DNA from: Actinoallomurus sp.
Lineage (GTDB): Bacteria; Actinomycetota; Actinomycetes; Streptosporangiales; Streptosporangiaceae
Direction: 5' to 3'
Length of the DNA: 36,870 nt
Assembly: GCA_025964685.1 (NCBI GenBank)
Contig: JAOPYG010000446.1
Span: 1-36,870 of the forward strand
The position numbers and the translations under genes are program-made. Below the pieces are notes generated by a model. It had not been told where the DNA came from and ran no database searches. It saw only the letters and a program-made list of their open reading frames with translations. Of the stretch, positions 6,878 through 16,077 are shown in pieces. How positions within the stretch are numbered: the stretch's first letter is position 1; every line of letters starts with the position of its first letter.

Positions 6878-7348
6878 TCAGCCGCGCGGCTCGGGCAGCT
6901 CGCCGGTCTCCTCGTACGCCCTCAGCATCGCGATGCGCCGCGCGTGCCGTTCGAGCCCCGAGAACGGGGTGCGGAGGAACAGCTCCACGAAGCGCGTGGC
7001 CTCCTCGGCCGTGTGCATGCGGGCGCCGAGGCTGATCACGTTGGCGTCGTTGTGCTCACGCGCGAGGCGGGCGGTCTCATCGCTCCAGGCCAGTGCCGCG
7101 CGCACCCCCACGACCTTGTTCGCCGCGATGGCCTCGCCGTTGCCCGAGCCGCCGATGACGATGCCCAGCGAGCCCGGGTCGGCGACCGTCTTGGCCGCGG
7201 CGAGCATGACGTACGGCGGGTAGTCGTCCTCAGCGTCGTAGGTCTCCGGGCCACAGTCGAGCGCCTCGTGGCCCTGCGTGGTGAGCCATTCGACGAGGTG
7301 CTGCTTCAGGTCGTACCCCGCGTGGTCGGAACCGAGATAGACGTGCAT
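6878..7348 (-). CDS. rpiB: Ribose-5-phosphate isomerase B
   Basis: Interconverts ribose 5-phosphate and ribulose 5-phosphate in the pentose phosphate pathway; cytosolic. 156 residues, standard length. The N-terminus MHVYLGSDHAGYDLKQHL is diagnostic (Asp and His of SDHAG bind substrate). The central loop reads IGGSGNGEAIAANKV: Glu72 stands where the E. coli enzyme has its catalytic Cys, which is the mycobacterial/actinobacterial form. ARxHNDANVISLGARM follows. Start ATG 7348. With the DsbA-like gene and pepN it forms part of a conserved actinobacterial order. Confidence 0.95.
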   Translation of the reverse strand: MHVYLGSDHAGYDLKQHLVEWLTTQGHEALDCGPETYDAEDDYPPYVMLAAAKTVADPGSLGIVIGGSGNGEAIAANKVVGVRAALAWSDETARLAREHNDANVISLGARMHTAEEATRFVELFLRTPFSGLERHARRIAMLRAYEETGELPEPRG

Positions 7349-7411
7349 GGCGCAAAGTCTGTCAGGTGTGGCTCCGGCGACACGCCGTGAGGTGGCGTGG
7401 GAGCCCCTACG

Positions 7412-8821
<1,410 letters not shown>

Positions 8822-8906
8822 GCGCTCATCCTTCCCCCCGCGTGCCGGTCCGGACCACCCGCGCCGGTGAATGAAGCTCACGTTCCGCATGGCGGTCAGG
8901 TAGCTG

Positions 8907-8923
8907 TTGCGAAGTGTTTGCAA
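8907..8923 (+). promoter_or_regulatory. Nur-type nickel operator upstream of the permease
   Basis: TTGCGA-AGTGT-TTGCAA fits the Streptomyces Nur consensus tTGCaa-N5-ttGCAA, a 6-5-6 inverted repeat. It ends 45 bases before the permease ATG and is followed at once by AATAAGGAT, which could hold the -10. Nur is the nickel-responsive Fur-family repressor, so I infer repression by nickel. Consensus recalled from literature on Streptomyces coelicolor Nur. Confidence 0.7.
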
Positions 8924-8968
8924 TAAGGATTGAATGGCAACGTACATCCCCCGACCCAGGAGCGACCC

Positions 8969-10072
8969 ATGGCGATGGCGCGGTCCACGACACGAACCCC
9001 GCTCGGCAGGGCGGAATGGGGCCGGCTGGCCGGCATGACCGGTTTCGTGGCGTTGCTGCACACCGTCGGGTGGGGCCTGCTGTTCCTGATCGTGCTGCCC
9101 GGCCACTACCACCTCGGCGACGGAAAGCTCTTCGGTGTCGGGATCGGGCTGACCGCGTACGCCCTCGGCATGCGGCACGCGTTCGACGCCGACCATCTCG
9201 CCGCGATCGACAACACCACCCGCAAGCTCATGTCCGACGGCCAGCGTCCGCTCTCGGTCGGGTTCTGGTTCTCCCTCGGGCACTCCTCGGTGGTCTTCGC
9301 GGCATGCGTGCTGCTGGGCTTCGGCATCAAGGCGCTGTCGAACGGCATCGCCGACGAACACTCCGGCCTGCACACGGTGACCGGCACGATCGGCCCGACC
9401 GTCTCCGGGACGTTCCTCGGCGTCATCGCGGTGATCAACCTGGTGATCCTGCTCGGGATCCTCAAGGTCTTCCGCGACATGCGCCGCGGGATCTACGACG
9501 AGGCCGCGCTGGAGGAGCAGCTGAACAACCGCGGCTTCATGAACCGCATCCTCGGCCGTTTCACCAGGGCGATCACCAAGCCGTGGCAGATGTACCCGCT
9601 TGGCTTCCTGTTCGGCCTCGGCTTCGACACGGCGACCGAGGTCGGCCTGCTGGCACTGGCGGGTTCGGCGGCCGCCTCCGGCTCCCTGCCCTGGTACGCC
9701 GTGCTGTGCCTGCCGATCATCTTCGCCGCGGGCATGTCGCTATGGGACACCGCCGACGGCACGTTCATGAACTTCGCGTACGGCTGGGCGTTCTCCAACC
9801 CCGTCCGCAAGATCTTCTACAACATCGTGCTGACCGGCGTCTCGGTGGCGTTCGCCTTCGTCATCGGCGGCACCGAGCTCCTACAGGTGGCCCAGGACCG
9901 CTTCGGCCTGCATGGGACGTTCTGGGACGGGGTGGCCGGACTGGACCTGAACACCGCCGGATTCGTCATCACCGGGGTCCTGCTCGTGATGTGGCTGGCC
10001 GCGCTGGCGGTCTGGAAGTTCGGCCGCATCGAACAGCGCTGGTCCGCCGCGCTGTCGGACTCCGAAGGCTGA
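8969..10072 (+). CDS. HoxN/HupN/NixA (NiCoT) family nickel/cobalt permease
   Basis: Integral membrane importer of nickel and/or cobalt, 367 residues, about eight membrane segments. The NiCoT signatures are all present: [18 protein letters not shown] (metal-binding HxxxxDH), [27 protein letters not shown] and [20 protein letters not shown]. Start ATG 8969 ([11 protein letters not shown]) with AGGAG about 5 bases upstream; a TTG at 8930 in the same frame is less likely. A Nur-type operator lies just upstream, which favours nickel as the physiological substrate. No nickel enzyme (urease, hydrogenase, Ni-SOD) is in the window. A strong bidirectional terminator follows. Confidence 0.93.
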   Translation: MAMARSTTRTPLGRAEWGRLAGMTGFVALLHTVGWGLLFLIVLPGHYHLGDGKLFGVGIGLTAYALGMRHAFDADHLAAIDNTTRKLMSDGQRPLSVGFWFSLGHSSVVFAACVLLGFGIKALSNGIADEHSGLHTVTGTIGPTVSGTFLGVIAVINLVILLGILKVFRDMRRGIYDEAALEEQLNNRGFMNRILGRFTRAITKPWQMYPLGFLFGLGFDTATEVGLLALAGSAAASGSLPWYAVLCLPIIFAAGMSLWDTADGTFMNFAYGWAFSNPVRKIFYNIVLTGVSVAFAFVIGGTELLQVAQDRFGLHGTFWDGVAGLDLNTAGFVITGVLLVMWLAALAVWKFGRIEQRWSAALSDSEG

Positions 10073-10077
10073 ACGCG

Positions 10078-10109
10078 CCGGCCGGGTGAGGCCGTCCTCA
10101 CCCGGCCGG
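10078..10109. terminator. Bidirectional terminator between permease and DsbA-like gene
   Basis: Perfect 14-bp stem CCGGCCGGGTGAGG / CCTCACCCGGCCGG with a CCGT loop, starting 6 bases after the permease stop and ending 6 bases before the DsbA-like stop. The convergent arrangement suggests it serves both. Confidence 0.8.
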
Positions 10110-10115
10110 TCCTGC

Positions 10116-10730
10116 TCAGTCGAAGATCGGGTCGCGCGTCCGGCTGCGCTTGAGCTCGAAGAAGCCGTCCGTCCCGGCGACCAGCCGCACGCCGTCCCAG
10201 AGCTTCGCGGCCGCCTCGCCGCGCGGGATCGGTGACACGACCGGGCCGAAGAACGACGCGCCCTCCACCGAGATCACCGGAGTGCCGACCTCGTAACCGA
10301 CCCGGTCCATGCCGTCGGTGTGCGAGGCGCGCAACGCGGTGTCGCGCTCGTCGGTGTCGGCGGCGTCGGCCAGCGCCCGGTCCAGGCCGGCCGCTTCCAG
10401 GGCGTCCTCGATGAGCTCACGGCTGTGCGGGACCTTGTCGTTGTGAAAGCGCGTGCCGAGCTCGGTGTAGAGCTTGCCGAGCACCTCGGGACCGTACTTC
10501 TCCTCGGCCGCGATGCACACGCGTACCGGACCCCACGCCTCCTTCATGAACGCCTGGTACTGCTCTGGGAGATCCCGTCCCTCGTTGAGCACCGCCAGGC
10601 TCATGACGTGCCAGCGCACGTCGATCGGGCGGAGCTTCTCCACCTCGACGATCCATCGCGAGGTGATCCAGGCCCAGGGGCACCTGGGGTCGAACCAGAA
10701 GTCCACCGGTGTTCTCTCGGCGTCCGCCAC
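10116..10730 (-). CDS. DsbA-fold thiol oxidoreductase, Rv2466c-like (mycothiol-linked)
   Basis: 204 residues, cytosolic, no signal peptide. Very close in pattern to M. tuberculosis Rv2466c, a mycothiol-dependent DsbA-fold reductase: DFWFDPRCPWAWITSRW at the active site, RWHVMSLAVLNEGRDLPEQY, WGPVRVCIAAEEKYG, GTPVISVEGASFFGPVVS (cis-Pro region) and GFFELKRSRTRDPIFD at the end. The active site is CPWA, where Rv2466c has CPWC, so the resolving Cys is missing and chemistry would be monothiol with mycothiol as partner. I chose GTG 10730 because GGAGG lies 5 bases upstream. It sits between rpiB and pepN, as in mycobacteria, and is divergent from pepN. Confidence 0.88.
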   Translation of the reverse strand: MADAERTPVDFWFDPRCPWAWITSRWIVEVEKLRPIDVRWHVMSLAVLNEGRDLPEQYQAFMKEAWGPVRVCIAAEEKYGPEVLGKLYTELGTRFHNDKVPHSRELIEDALEAAGLDRALADAADTDERDTALRASHTDGMDRVGYEVGTPVISVEGASFFGPVVSPIPRGEAAAKLWDGVRLVAGTDGFFELKRSRTRDPIFD

Positions 10731-10949
10731 CGCAACCTCCAAAGCATTCGGTCAGGTATCTGTATGCGCCCAAACCGGCGTACGCTCCGGAGCATTCCAA
10801 CCTTAGGGTTTGCTGAGAGTTTGAACCAAGATCCTCATCCTGCGGGTTAGATGGTGTGGCAGCGTGCCGTTCCGTGCGCCCGTCACTGGGCCGTACGGTG
10901 GGATGGACAATGACGTCGCATATATGCACTTGAGGCGAGGAGTTCTCAC

Positions 10950-13481
10950 TTGGCTGGCAACCTGACGCGCGATGAGGCGCGCGACCGCGCCCGGATGCTG
11001 ACCGTCGAGTCGTACAACGTCGATCTCGACGTGACGACGGGAGAGGAGACGTTCGTCTCCGACACCACGATCAGGTTCACCTGCGCGGAGCCCGGTGGCG
11101 CGACGTTCGTCGACCTGCACGGCGCGAAGGTCCGTGAGATCACGCTCAACGGCCAGAGCCTCGACCCTGCCTCCTACGACCCGGACAGGGGCCGCGTCCC
11201 GCTCCCCCGGCTGGCCGCCTCCAACGAGCTGCGCGTGGTCGCCGACGCCGCCTACTCCCGCACCGGCGAGGGGCTGCACCGGTTCGTCGACCCGGTCGAC
11301 CAGCAGGTCTACCTCTACACGCAGTTCGAGACCTGCGACGCGCACCGGATGTACACCTGCTTCGACCAGCCCGACCTCAAGGCGCGGTTCGAGCTGAGCG
11401 TGACGACCCCCGCCGACTGGCAGGTCATCACCAACAACATGCCCGACCGGTCCGAGAACGGCCGCTGGCACTTCCCGGCCACGCCGGGCATCTCGACCTA
11501 CATCACGGCGCTGGTGGCCGGGCCGTACCACGTGGTCCGCGACGAGTACCGCCAGGACGACCAGGTCATCCCGCTGGGTGCCTACTGCCGCGCCAGCCTC
11601 GCCGAGTACTTCGACGCGGACGCGATCTTCGCGGTCACCAAGCAGGGCTTCGACTTCTTCACCAGGACCTTCGCCCGGCCGTACCCGTTCGAGAAGTACG
11701 ACCAGCTCTTCGTGCCGGAGTTCAACGCGGGCGCGATGGAGAACGCCGGCTGCGTGACGTTCCTGGAGGACTACGTCTTCCGGTCCCGCGTCACCGACGC
11801 CGCGTACGAGCGCCGCGCCGAGACGATCCTGCACGAGATGGCGCACATGTGGTTCGGCGACCTCGTCACCATGCGCTGGTGGGACGACCTGTGGCTGAAC
11901 GAGTCGTTCGCCACCTACATGAGCGTGCTGTGCGAGGCCGAGGCCACTCAGTGGACCGGCGCGTGGACGACGTTCGCGAACCTGTGGAAGACCTGGGCGT
12001 ACCGGCAGGACCAGCTCCCGTCGACGCACCCGATCTCCGCCGACATCCCCGACATCCGCGCGGTCGAGGTCAACTTCGACGGCATCACCTACGCCAAGGG
12101 CGCGAGCGTGCTGAAGCAGCTCGTCGCCTATGTCGGGCGCGACAACTTCATCAGCGGTGTCCGCAGCTACTTCGATCGGCACGCGTGGGGGAACACCTCG
12201 CTGTCGGACCTGCTCGACGCGCTCGAGGAGACCTCCGGCCGCGACCTGACGTCCTGGTCGAAGGAGTGGCTGGAGACGGCCGGCGTCAACACCCTGCGCC
12301 CCTCGTACGAGGTCGGCGACGACGGGGCGTTCACGTCCTTCGCCGTGCTCCAGGAGGCGCCACAGGAGTACCCGACGCTGCGCTCGCACCGCGTCGCGGT
12401 CGGCCTGTACGACCGCACCGATGAGGGCATCGTACGGCGCAAGCGCGTCGAGCTCGACGTGGTGGGCGCCCGCACCGACGTGCCGGAGCTCATCGGCGAG
12501 GCCCGCGCCGACCTGGTGCTGGTCAACGACGACGACCTCACGTACGCCAAGATCCGGCTCGACGACCACTCGCTGCGCACGCTCATCGACGGCATCGGCG
12601 ACATCGCGGACGGGCTGCCGCGCGCGCTGTGCTGGTCGGCCGCGTGGGACATGTGCCGCGACGCCGAGCTCGCCGCCCGCGACTACGTACGGCTGGTGCT
12701 GTCCGGCATCCGCGGCGTCAGCGACGTCTCGGTGGCCCAGTCGCTGCTGCGGCAGGCCCGGCTGGCCACCCGCCAGTACGCCGACCCGACATGGCGCGCC
12801 ACGGGCTTCCAGCTGATCGCCGACGCGCTGCACGGGCTGATGACCGAGGCCGAGGCCGGCTCGGACTGGCAGCTCACCTACGCCCAGGCCTTCGTGGCAT
12901 CGGCGACCTCGCCCGAGCACATCGACTATGTCCGCGGACTCCTCGACGGCTCGGTCTCGCTCGACGGGCTGGTCATCGACACCGACCTGCGCTGGGGCCT
13001 GCTGCGCCGCCTCGTCGTACGCGGAGCCGCCGGCGAGGCCGAGATCGACGCCGAGCTGCGGCGCGACCCCACCGCCGCCGGTGAGCGCCACGCCGCGGGC
13101 GACCGCGCCGCGGTGCCGACGGCGGAGGCCAAGGCCGCCGCCTGGGACCGCATCATCGCCGGTGACCTGCCGAACGCCGTCTTCCGTGCCACGCTCGGCG
13201 GCGTGTTCGACGTGGACGACTCCACCCTGGTGGAGCCGTACGTCGAGAAGTACTTCGGTGAGGTCGGCCGCGTGTGGTCGGCGTGGTCCAGCGACATGTC
13301 CAGCACGTTCGCCGAGAACGCCTATCCGTTCCTGGTGACCGAGCAGAGCACCGTCGACCGCACCACCGCCTACCTCGACGAGCAGAACCCCCCGTCCGCG
13401 CTGCGCAGGCTGCTCATCGAGGGCCGTGACGGCATCTCGCGGGCCATGCGGGCGCAGGCGAAGGACCGTTCTGCGACCTGA
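10950..13481 (+). CDS. pepN: Aminopeptidase N (M1 zinc metallopeptidase)
   Basis: Removes N-terminal residues from peptides in the cytosol. 843 residues, the usual length for actinobacterial PepN. An N-terminal beta-barrel domain is followed by the thermolysin-like domain: FNAGAMENAGCVTF carries the exopeptidase motif GAMEN, and HEMAHMWFGDLVTMRWW is the HExxH zinc motif with the third ligand Glu in LWLNESFATY. VNFDGITYAKGASVLKQL and a C-terminal helical domain follow. The start is a TTG at 10950 (MAGNLTRDEARDRAR), with GAGGAG about 9 bases upstream. A 988-codon open frame on the opposite strand is its shadow. Confidence 0.96.
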   Translation: MAGNLTRDEARDRARMLTVESYNVDLDVTTGEETFVSDTTIRFTCAEPGGATFVDLHGAKVREITLNGQSLDPASYDPDRGRVPLPRLAASNELRVVADAAYSRTGEGLHRFVDPVDQQVYLYTQFETCDAHRMYTCFDQPDLKARFELSVTTPADWQVITNNMPDRSENGRWHFPATPGISTYITALVAGPYHVVRDEYRQDDQVIPLGAYCRASLAEYFDADAIFAVTKQGFDFFTRTFARPYPFEKYDQLFVPEFNAGAMENAGCVTFLEDYVFRSRVTDAAYERRAETILHEMAHMWFGDLVTMRWWDDLWLNESFATYMSVLCEAEATQWTGAWTTFANLWKTWAYRQDQLPSTHPISADIPDIRAVEVNFDGITYAKGASVLKQLVAYVGRDNFISGVRSYFDRHAWGNTSLSDLLDALEETSGRDLTSWSKEWLETAGVNTLRPSYEVGDDGAFTSFAVLQEAPQEYPTLRSHRVAVGLYDRTDEGIVRRKRVELDVVGARTDVPELIGEARADLVLVNDDDLTYAKIRLDDHSLRTLIDGIGDIADGLPRALCWSAAWDMCRDAELAARDYVRLVLSGIRGVSDVSVAQSLLRQARLATRQYADPTWRATGFQLIADALHGLMTEAEAGSDWQLTYAQAFVASATSPEHIDYVRGLLDGSVSLDGLVIDTDLRWGLLRRLVVRGAAGEAEIDAELRRDPTAAGERHAAGDRAAVPTAEAKAAAWDRIIAGDLPNAVFRATLGGVFDVDDSTLVEPYVEKYFGEVGRVWSAWSSDMSSTFAENAYPFLVTEQSTVDRTTAYLDEQNPPSALRRLLIEGRDGISRAMRAQAKDRSAT

Positions 13482-13531
13482 TAACCGAATTGGAACGGCT
13501 CTGGCGAGCTTCGTCGTGACAGAGTGAACGG

Positions 13532-14554
13532 GTGGAGACCGCCCGCGAGGTTCTGACGACACTCGCGCGGCGGTACGCCTTCGGCGATCTGGCCGCGCTG
13601 TGCGAGGCCGGGGCGGCGAGGCTGCCGTCGCGTGTGGCGGCCGAGGTGCGCCTGCTGTGCTCGTTCGGGCAGCGGCTGATCGACCTCGACGCCGAGGACT
13701 TCGGTATGCCCGAGCGCACCGGCGACCCGCTCGTCGACGCCTACGAGGTGCCGGAGCACCTGCTGGCACGTGCCCGGGCCAGCCGGATGCCGCAGTCCGC
13801 GAAGGAACGTTCGCGCGGGGCGCTGCACACGCTGCTCCCCGCGTACGGCCTCCTGCTCGAGGTGATCCGCGCGCGCTGGCTGCGGCGTGAGATGGCGGCG
13901 CTGGTCGCCGCGGTGCACATCGCCGCGGAGTATCTTCCGCTGCTCGCGTGGGAGCCGGTCCTCGGTCACGCCGGCGATCCCGTCCTGCTGCCCGCGGCCG
14001 TGACCGGCCCGGACAGCCGGTTCGGCGTGCCCGGTGGTGCCAGCCGCCCCCGCGACTGCTCCCTCACCCGCCCCGAGCAGTCCGCCGCCGAGCGCGCGCT
14101 CCGCGTCGCGCGCGAGCCCGGGCCGGGCTGGCGCAACAACCTCGACCGCCAGCACAGCACGGTCGCCTCGGCGCTGTGCACCTGCGCGGCGTCCTGCCGC
14201 ACGCCGTGCGACGTCATCACACGCCTGGACGCCGGTGTGCAGACCGCCCTGGCCGAGCGGTGCCGGCTCGCGCGGGAGTTCGCCGAGGGTGCCCTCGTAC
14301 GCCTGCGGCACGCGGCGCCGGTCGGCCATGGCTTCGGCGTGCCGAACCCCGAAGAGGTGTCGGACGCCTGGGCCCGCAGCCGCAGGTCACTGGGCCGCCT
14401 GCCGCTGGGCCGGCGCGCGGCCGGCGAGGTCGCCGACTATCCCCTGCCCGGCCTTCCTGAGATCTTCTCCGCCGCGGCCGGCCACGAGATCACTCCCGAC
14501 ACCCTCCTGGACAAGGTCGCGGACCACATCGTGGCCATCCTGGAGACCGGTTGA
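13532..14554 (+). CDS. Uncharacterised protein with a CxCxxxCxxxC cluster
   Basis: 340 residues that I do not recognise. It begins 50 bases after pepN on the same strand. Mostly helical in composition, with no signal peptide or membrane segment. The notable feature is CTCAASCRTPC, with Cys at about residues 216, 218, 222 and 226, in the segment SALCTCAASCRTPCDVITRL; other Cys occur near 24, 43 and 176. Such spacing could hold zinc or an iron-sulphur cluster, but no known motif matches. The start is GTG 13532 without a clear ribosome binding site; the hexamer CAGAGT lies six bases upstream, the spacing seen at leaderless genes here. Codon use supports real coding. Confidence 0.72.
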   Translation: METAREVLTTLARRYAFGDLAALCEAGAARLPSRVAAEVRLLCSFGQRLIDLDAEDFGMPERTGDPLVDAYEVPEHLLARARASRMPQSAKERSRGALHTLLPAYGLLLEVIRARWLRREMAALVAAVHIAAEYLPLLAWEPVLGHAGDPVLLPAAVTGPDSRFGVPGGASRPRDCSLTRPEQSAAERALRVAREPGPGWRNNLDRQHSTVASALCTCAASCRTPCDVITRLDAGVQTALAERCRLAREFAEGALVRLRHAAPVGHGFGVPNPEEVSDAWARSRRSLGRLPLGRRAAGEVADYPLPGLPEIFSAAAGHEITPDTLLDKVADHIVAILETG

Positions 14555-14579
14555 TCAAGGTGGCCCGGGGTCCGGAAAC

Positions 14580-15134
14580 TCATCGCACCGGTCGGTAGGT
14601 CGCCATCACCACGCCACTGCTCGTCGGCTGGGCGCTCACCAGTTCGAGCTTCTTCAGCGGGATGTCGTCGGCGAACAGCTTCTTGCGGCCCCCACCGGCG
14701 ATCACCGGGTGGATCACCAGCATCAGCTCGTCGAGCAGGTCCTGCTCCACCAGGGACCCGACCAGACCGGGGCTGCCGGTGACCGCGATGCCCTTGCCCT
14801 CGCCGGCCTTGAGCTCCTTGACCGCAGTGGCCAGGTCGCCGTTGATCAGCGTGCTGTTCGCCCAGTCGTCGACGTTGTCCAGCGTGGTCGAGGCGACGTA
14901 CTTGGGCGAGTTGTTGATCCAGTTCGCGAACTCCCCGTCCTCGCCGCTGGTCACGGTCGGCCAGTACGCGGCCCACTCGGTGTAGGTCACCCGGCCGAGG
15001 AGCACCGTGTCGGTGGTCTCCAGCGTCGTGGTCAACGCCGCGCCCATCTCCTCGTCGAACTCGAACTGCCACTCGTTCGGCGACTCGACGACGCCGTCGA
15101 GCGAGATGAAAAGACCCGAAACAACCTTGCGCAT
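14580..15134 (-). CDS. Dihydrofolate reductase-like (RibD C-terminal domain) family protein
   Basis: 184 residues of the RibD-C/YwjB-YyaP type: MRKVVSGLFISLDGVVESPN at the start, TVLLGRVTYTEWAAYWP, KYVASTTLD, KGIAVTGSPGLVGSLVEQD, and LDELMLVIHPVIAGGGRKKL with the NADPH-fold glycine turn. Members resemble DHFR but their substrates are mostly unknown. Start ATG 15134 with AGGAGGA about 5 bases upstream. It lies 84 bases downstream of an AraC-type regulator on the same strand, which may control it. It is convergent with the uncharacterised gene ending at 14554. Confidence 0.9.
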   Translation of the reverse strand: MRKVVSGLFISLDGVVESPNEWQFEFDEEMGAALTTTLETTDTVLLGRVTYTEWAAYWPTVTSGEDGEFANWINNSPKYVASTTLDNVDDWANSTLINGDLATAVKELKAGEGKGIAVTGSPGLVGSLVEQDLLDELMLVIHPVIAGGGRKKLFADDIPLKKLELVSAQPTSSGVVMATYRPVR

Positions 15135-15218
15135 GTCTTCCTCCTTGGTCAGCCGGTTACCCGTGGGTCGAGCCTTGCCTCGATGGCTGCGACTGGGAGG
15201 TTAGGTGGGCAGGAGAGG

Positions 15219-15920
15219 TCAGGTCTTGTACAGAAGCGACAGCGGCTCCGACGGATCCCGGGCGCTCAGCTGCGTGGCCGTCCGCCCGACATAACGGGTC
15301 AACGACCGCGCCAGGTGCGGCTGGTCGAAGTATCCGAGCCGGTGGATCACGTCGTGGACCGGCACGCCCTCCTGAATCAGGACCGCCGCCTGCCTGACCC
15401 GATCGATCTGCCGGATGGCACCGCGGGTGAGCCCGGTCGCCGCCACGAAGCGCCGCTGAATGGTGCGTTCGGACACGTCCGGCGAAGCTCCACCGAGCAC
15501 CGCGGCAACGATCGGGTCACAGACCAGAACACCCTCGCGCACCATCCGCCGTACGAACATCTCGGCGTTGTCGTAGCCGGGGAGGTGCCAGGCCGAGCCT
15601 TTCAGCCAGAACGATCTGCGCGTCGCGTCGGGAATCTCGGCGAAACCGTCGACGAGCCGGTTGATCGCGAGATGCGGCATCGAAGTGCCGAGCGAGAAGC
15701 TGATCCCGAAGAACGTGGCGTCTTCGGGGACCGGGGCCGGACTCGCCGTCGACTCCGGCCCTTGAACGACCACGTTGACCTGACCGCATTGCTCCCAGAA
15801 AACCAGATCCCAATGCGCCGTCGCGATCGACGTCATCCGGTCGACGTCATGGCTGCGGCTCCGCCACACCCGCTCGATGTACGGCGAGTCGGACGGTCGG
15901 CTCTCGACTTCCAGGCCCAT
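15219..15920 (-). CDS. AraC-family transcriptional regulator
   Basis: 233 residues. An N-terminal ligand or dimer region (about 1-135) precedes a C-terminal AraC DNA-binding domain with two helix-turn-helix units: SERTIQRRFVAATGLTRGA and then VPVHDVIHRLGYFDQPHLAR followed by SLTRYVGRTATQLS. The LGYFDQPHLARSL segment is the conserved second helix-turn-helix. Two ATG codons are possible (15929 and 15920). I prefer 15920 because GAGAGGGA stands about 9 bases before it and would touch the first. The gene is followed on the same strand by the DHFR-like gene, a likely target. Confidence 0.88.
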   Translation of the reverse strand: MGLEVESRPSDSPYIERVWRSRSHDVDRMTSIATAHWDLVFWEQCGQVNVVVQGPESTASPAPVPEDATFFGISFSLGTSMPHLAINRLVDGFAEIPDATRRSFWLKGSAWHLPGYDNAEMFVRRMVREGVLVCDPIVAAVLGGASPDVSERTIQRRFVAATGLTRGAIRQIDRVRQAAVLIQEGVPVHDVIHRLGYFDQPHLARSLTRYVGRTATQLSARDPSEPLSLLYKT

Positions 15921-16038
15921 CCGAGTCATTCCCTCTCGCTCCTGAGCGGACAGTGTGGCACGAGACCCGCTACCGCAGCTCAGACACACGTTTCCGGGCG
16001 GTGCCCCCGGCGGACAGTAGAACGCACCATGCCCCCGT

Positions 16039-16072
16039 GACGCCCCTGGCGACTCGCGCCGCCAGGGGCGTC
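16039..16072 (-). terminator. Terminator of malQ
   Basis: Perfect 13-bp stem GACGCCCCTGGCG / CGCCAGGGGCGTC with an 8-base loop, six bases beyond the malQ stop on the - strand. No U-run. The rest of 15930-16077 shows no gene. Confidence 0.75.
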
Positions 16073-16077
16073 CAGCC

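Noticed and set aside
10803-13769. 988-codon open frame on the - strand
   Set aside because: Antisense to pepN, which has full M1 motifs. Its translation is low-complexity Arg/Val/Gly/Asp-rich, as expected of a shadow in high-GC DNA.
14034-16040. 668-codon open frame on the + strand
   Set aside because: Runs through the Cys-cluster gene in another frame and then antisense to the DHFR-like and AraC genes. Low-complexity product and no domain.
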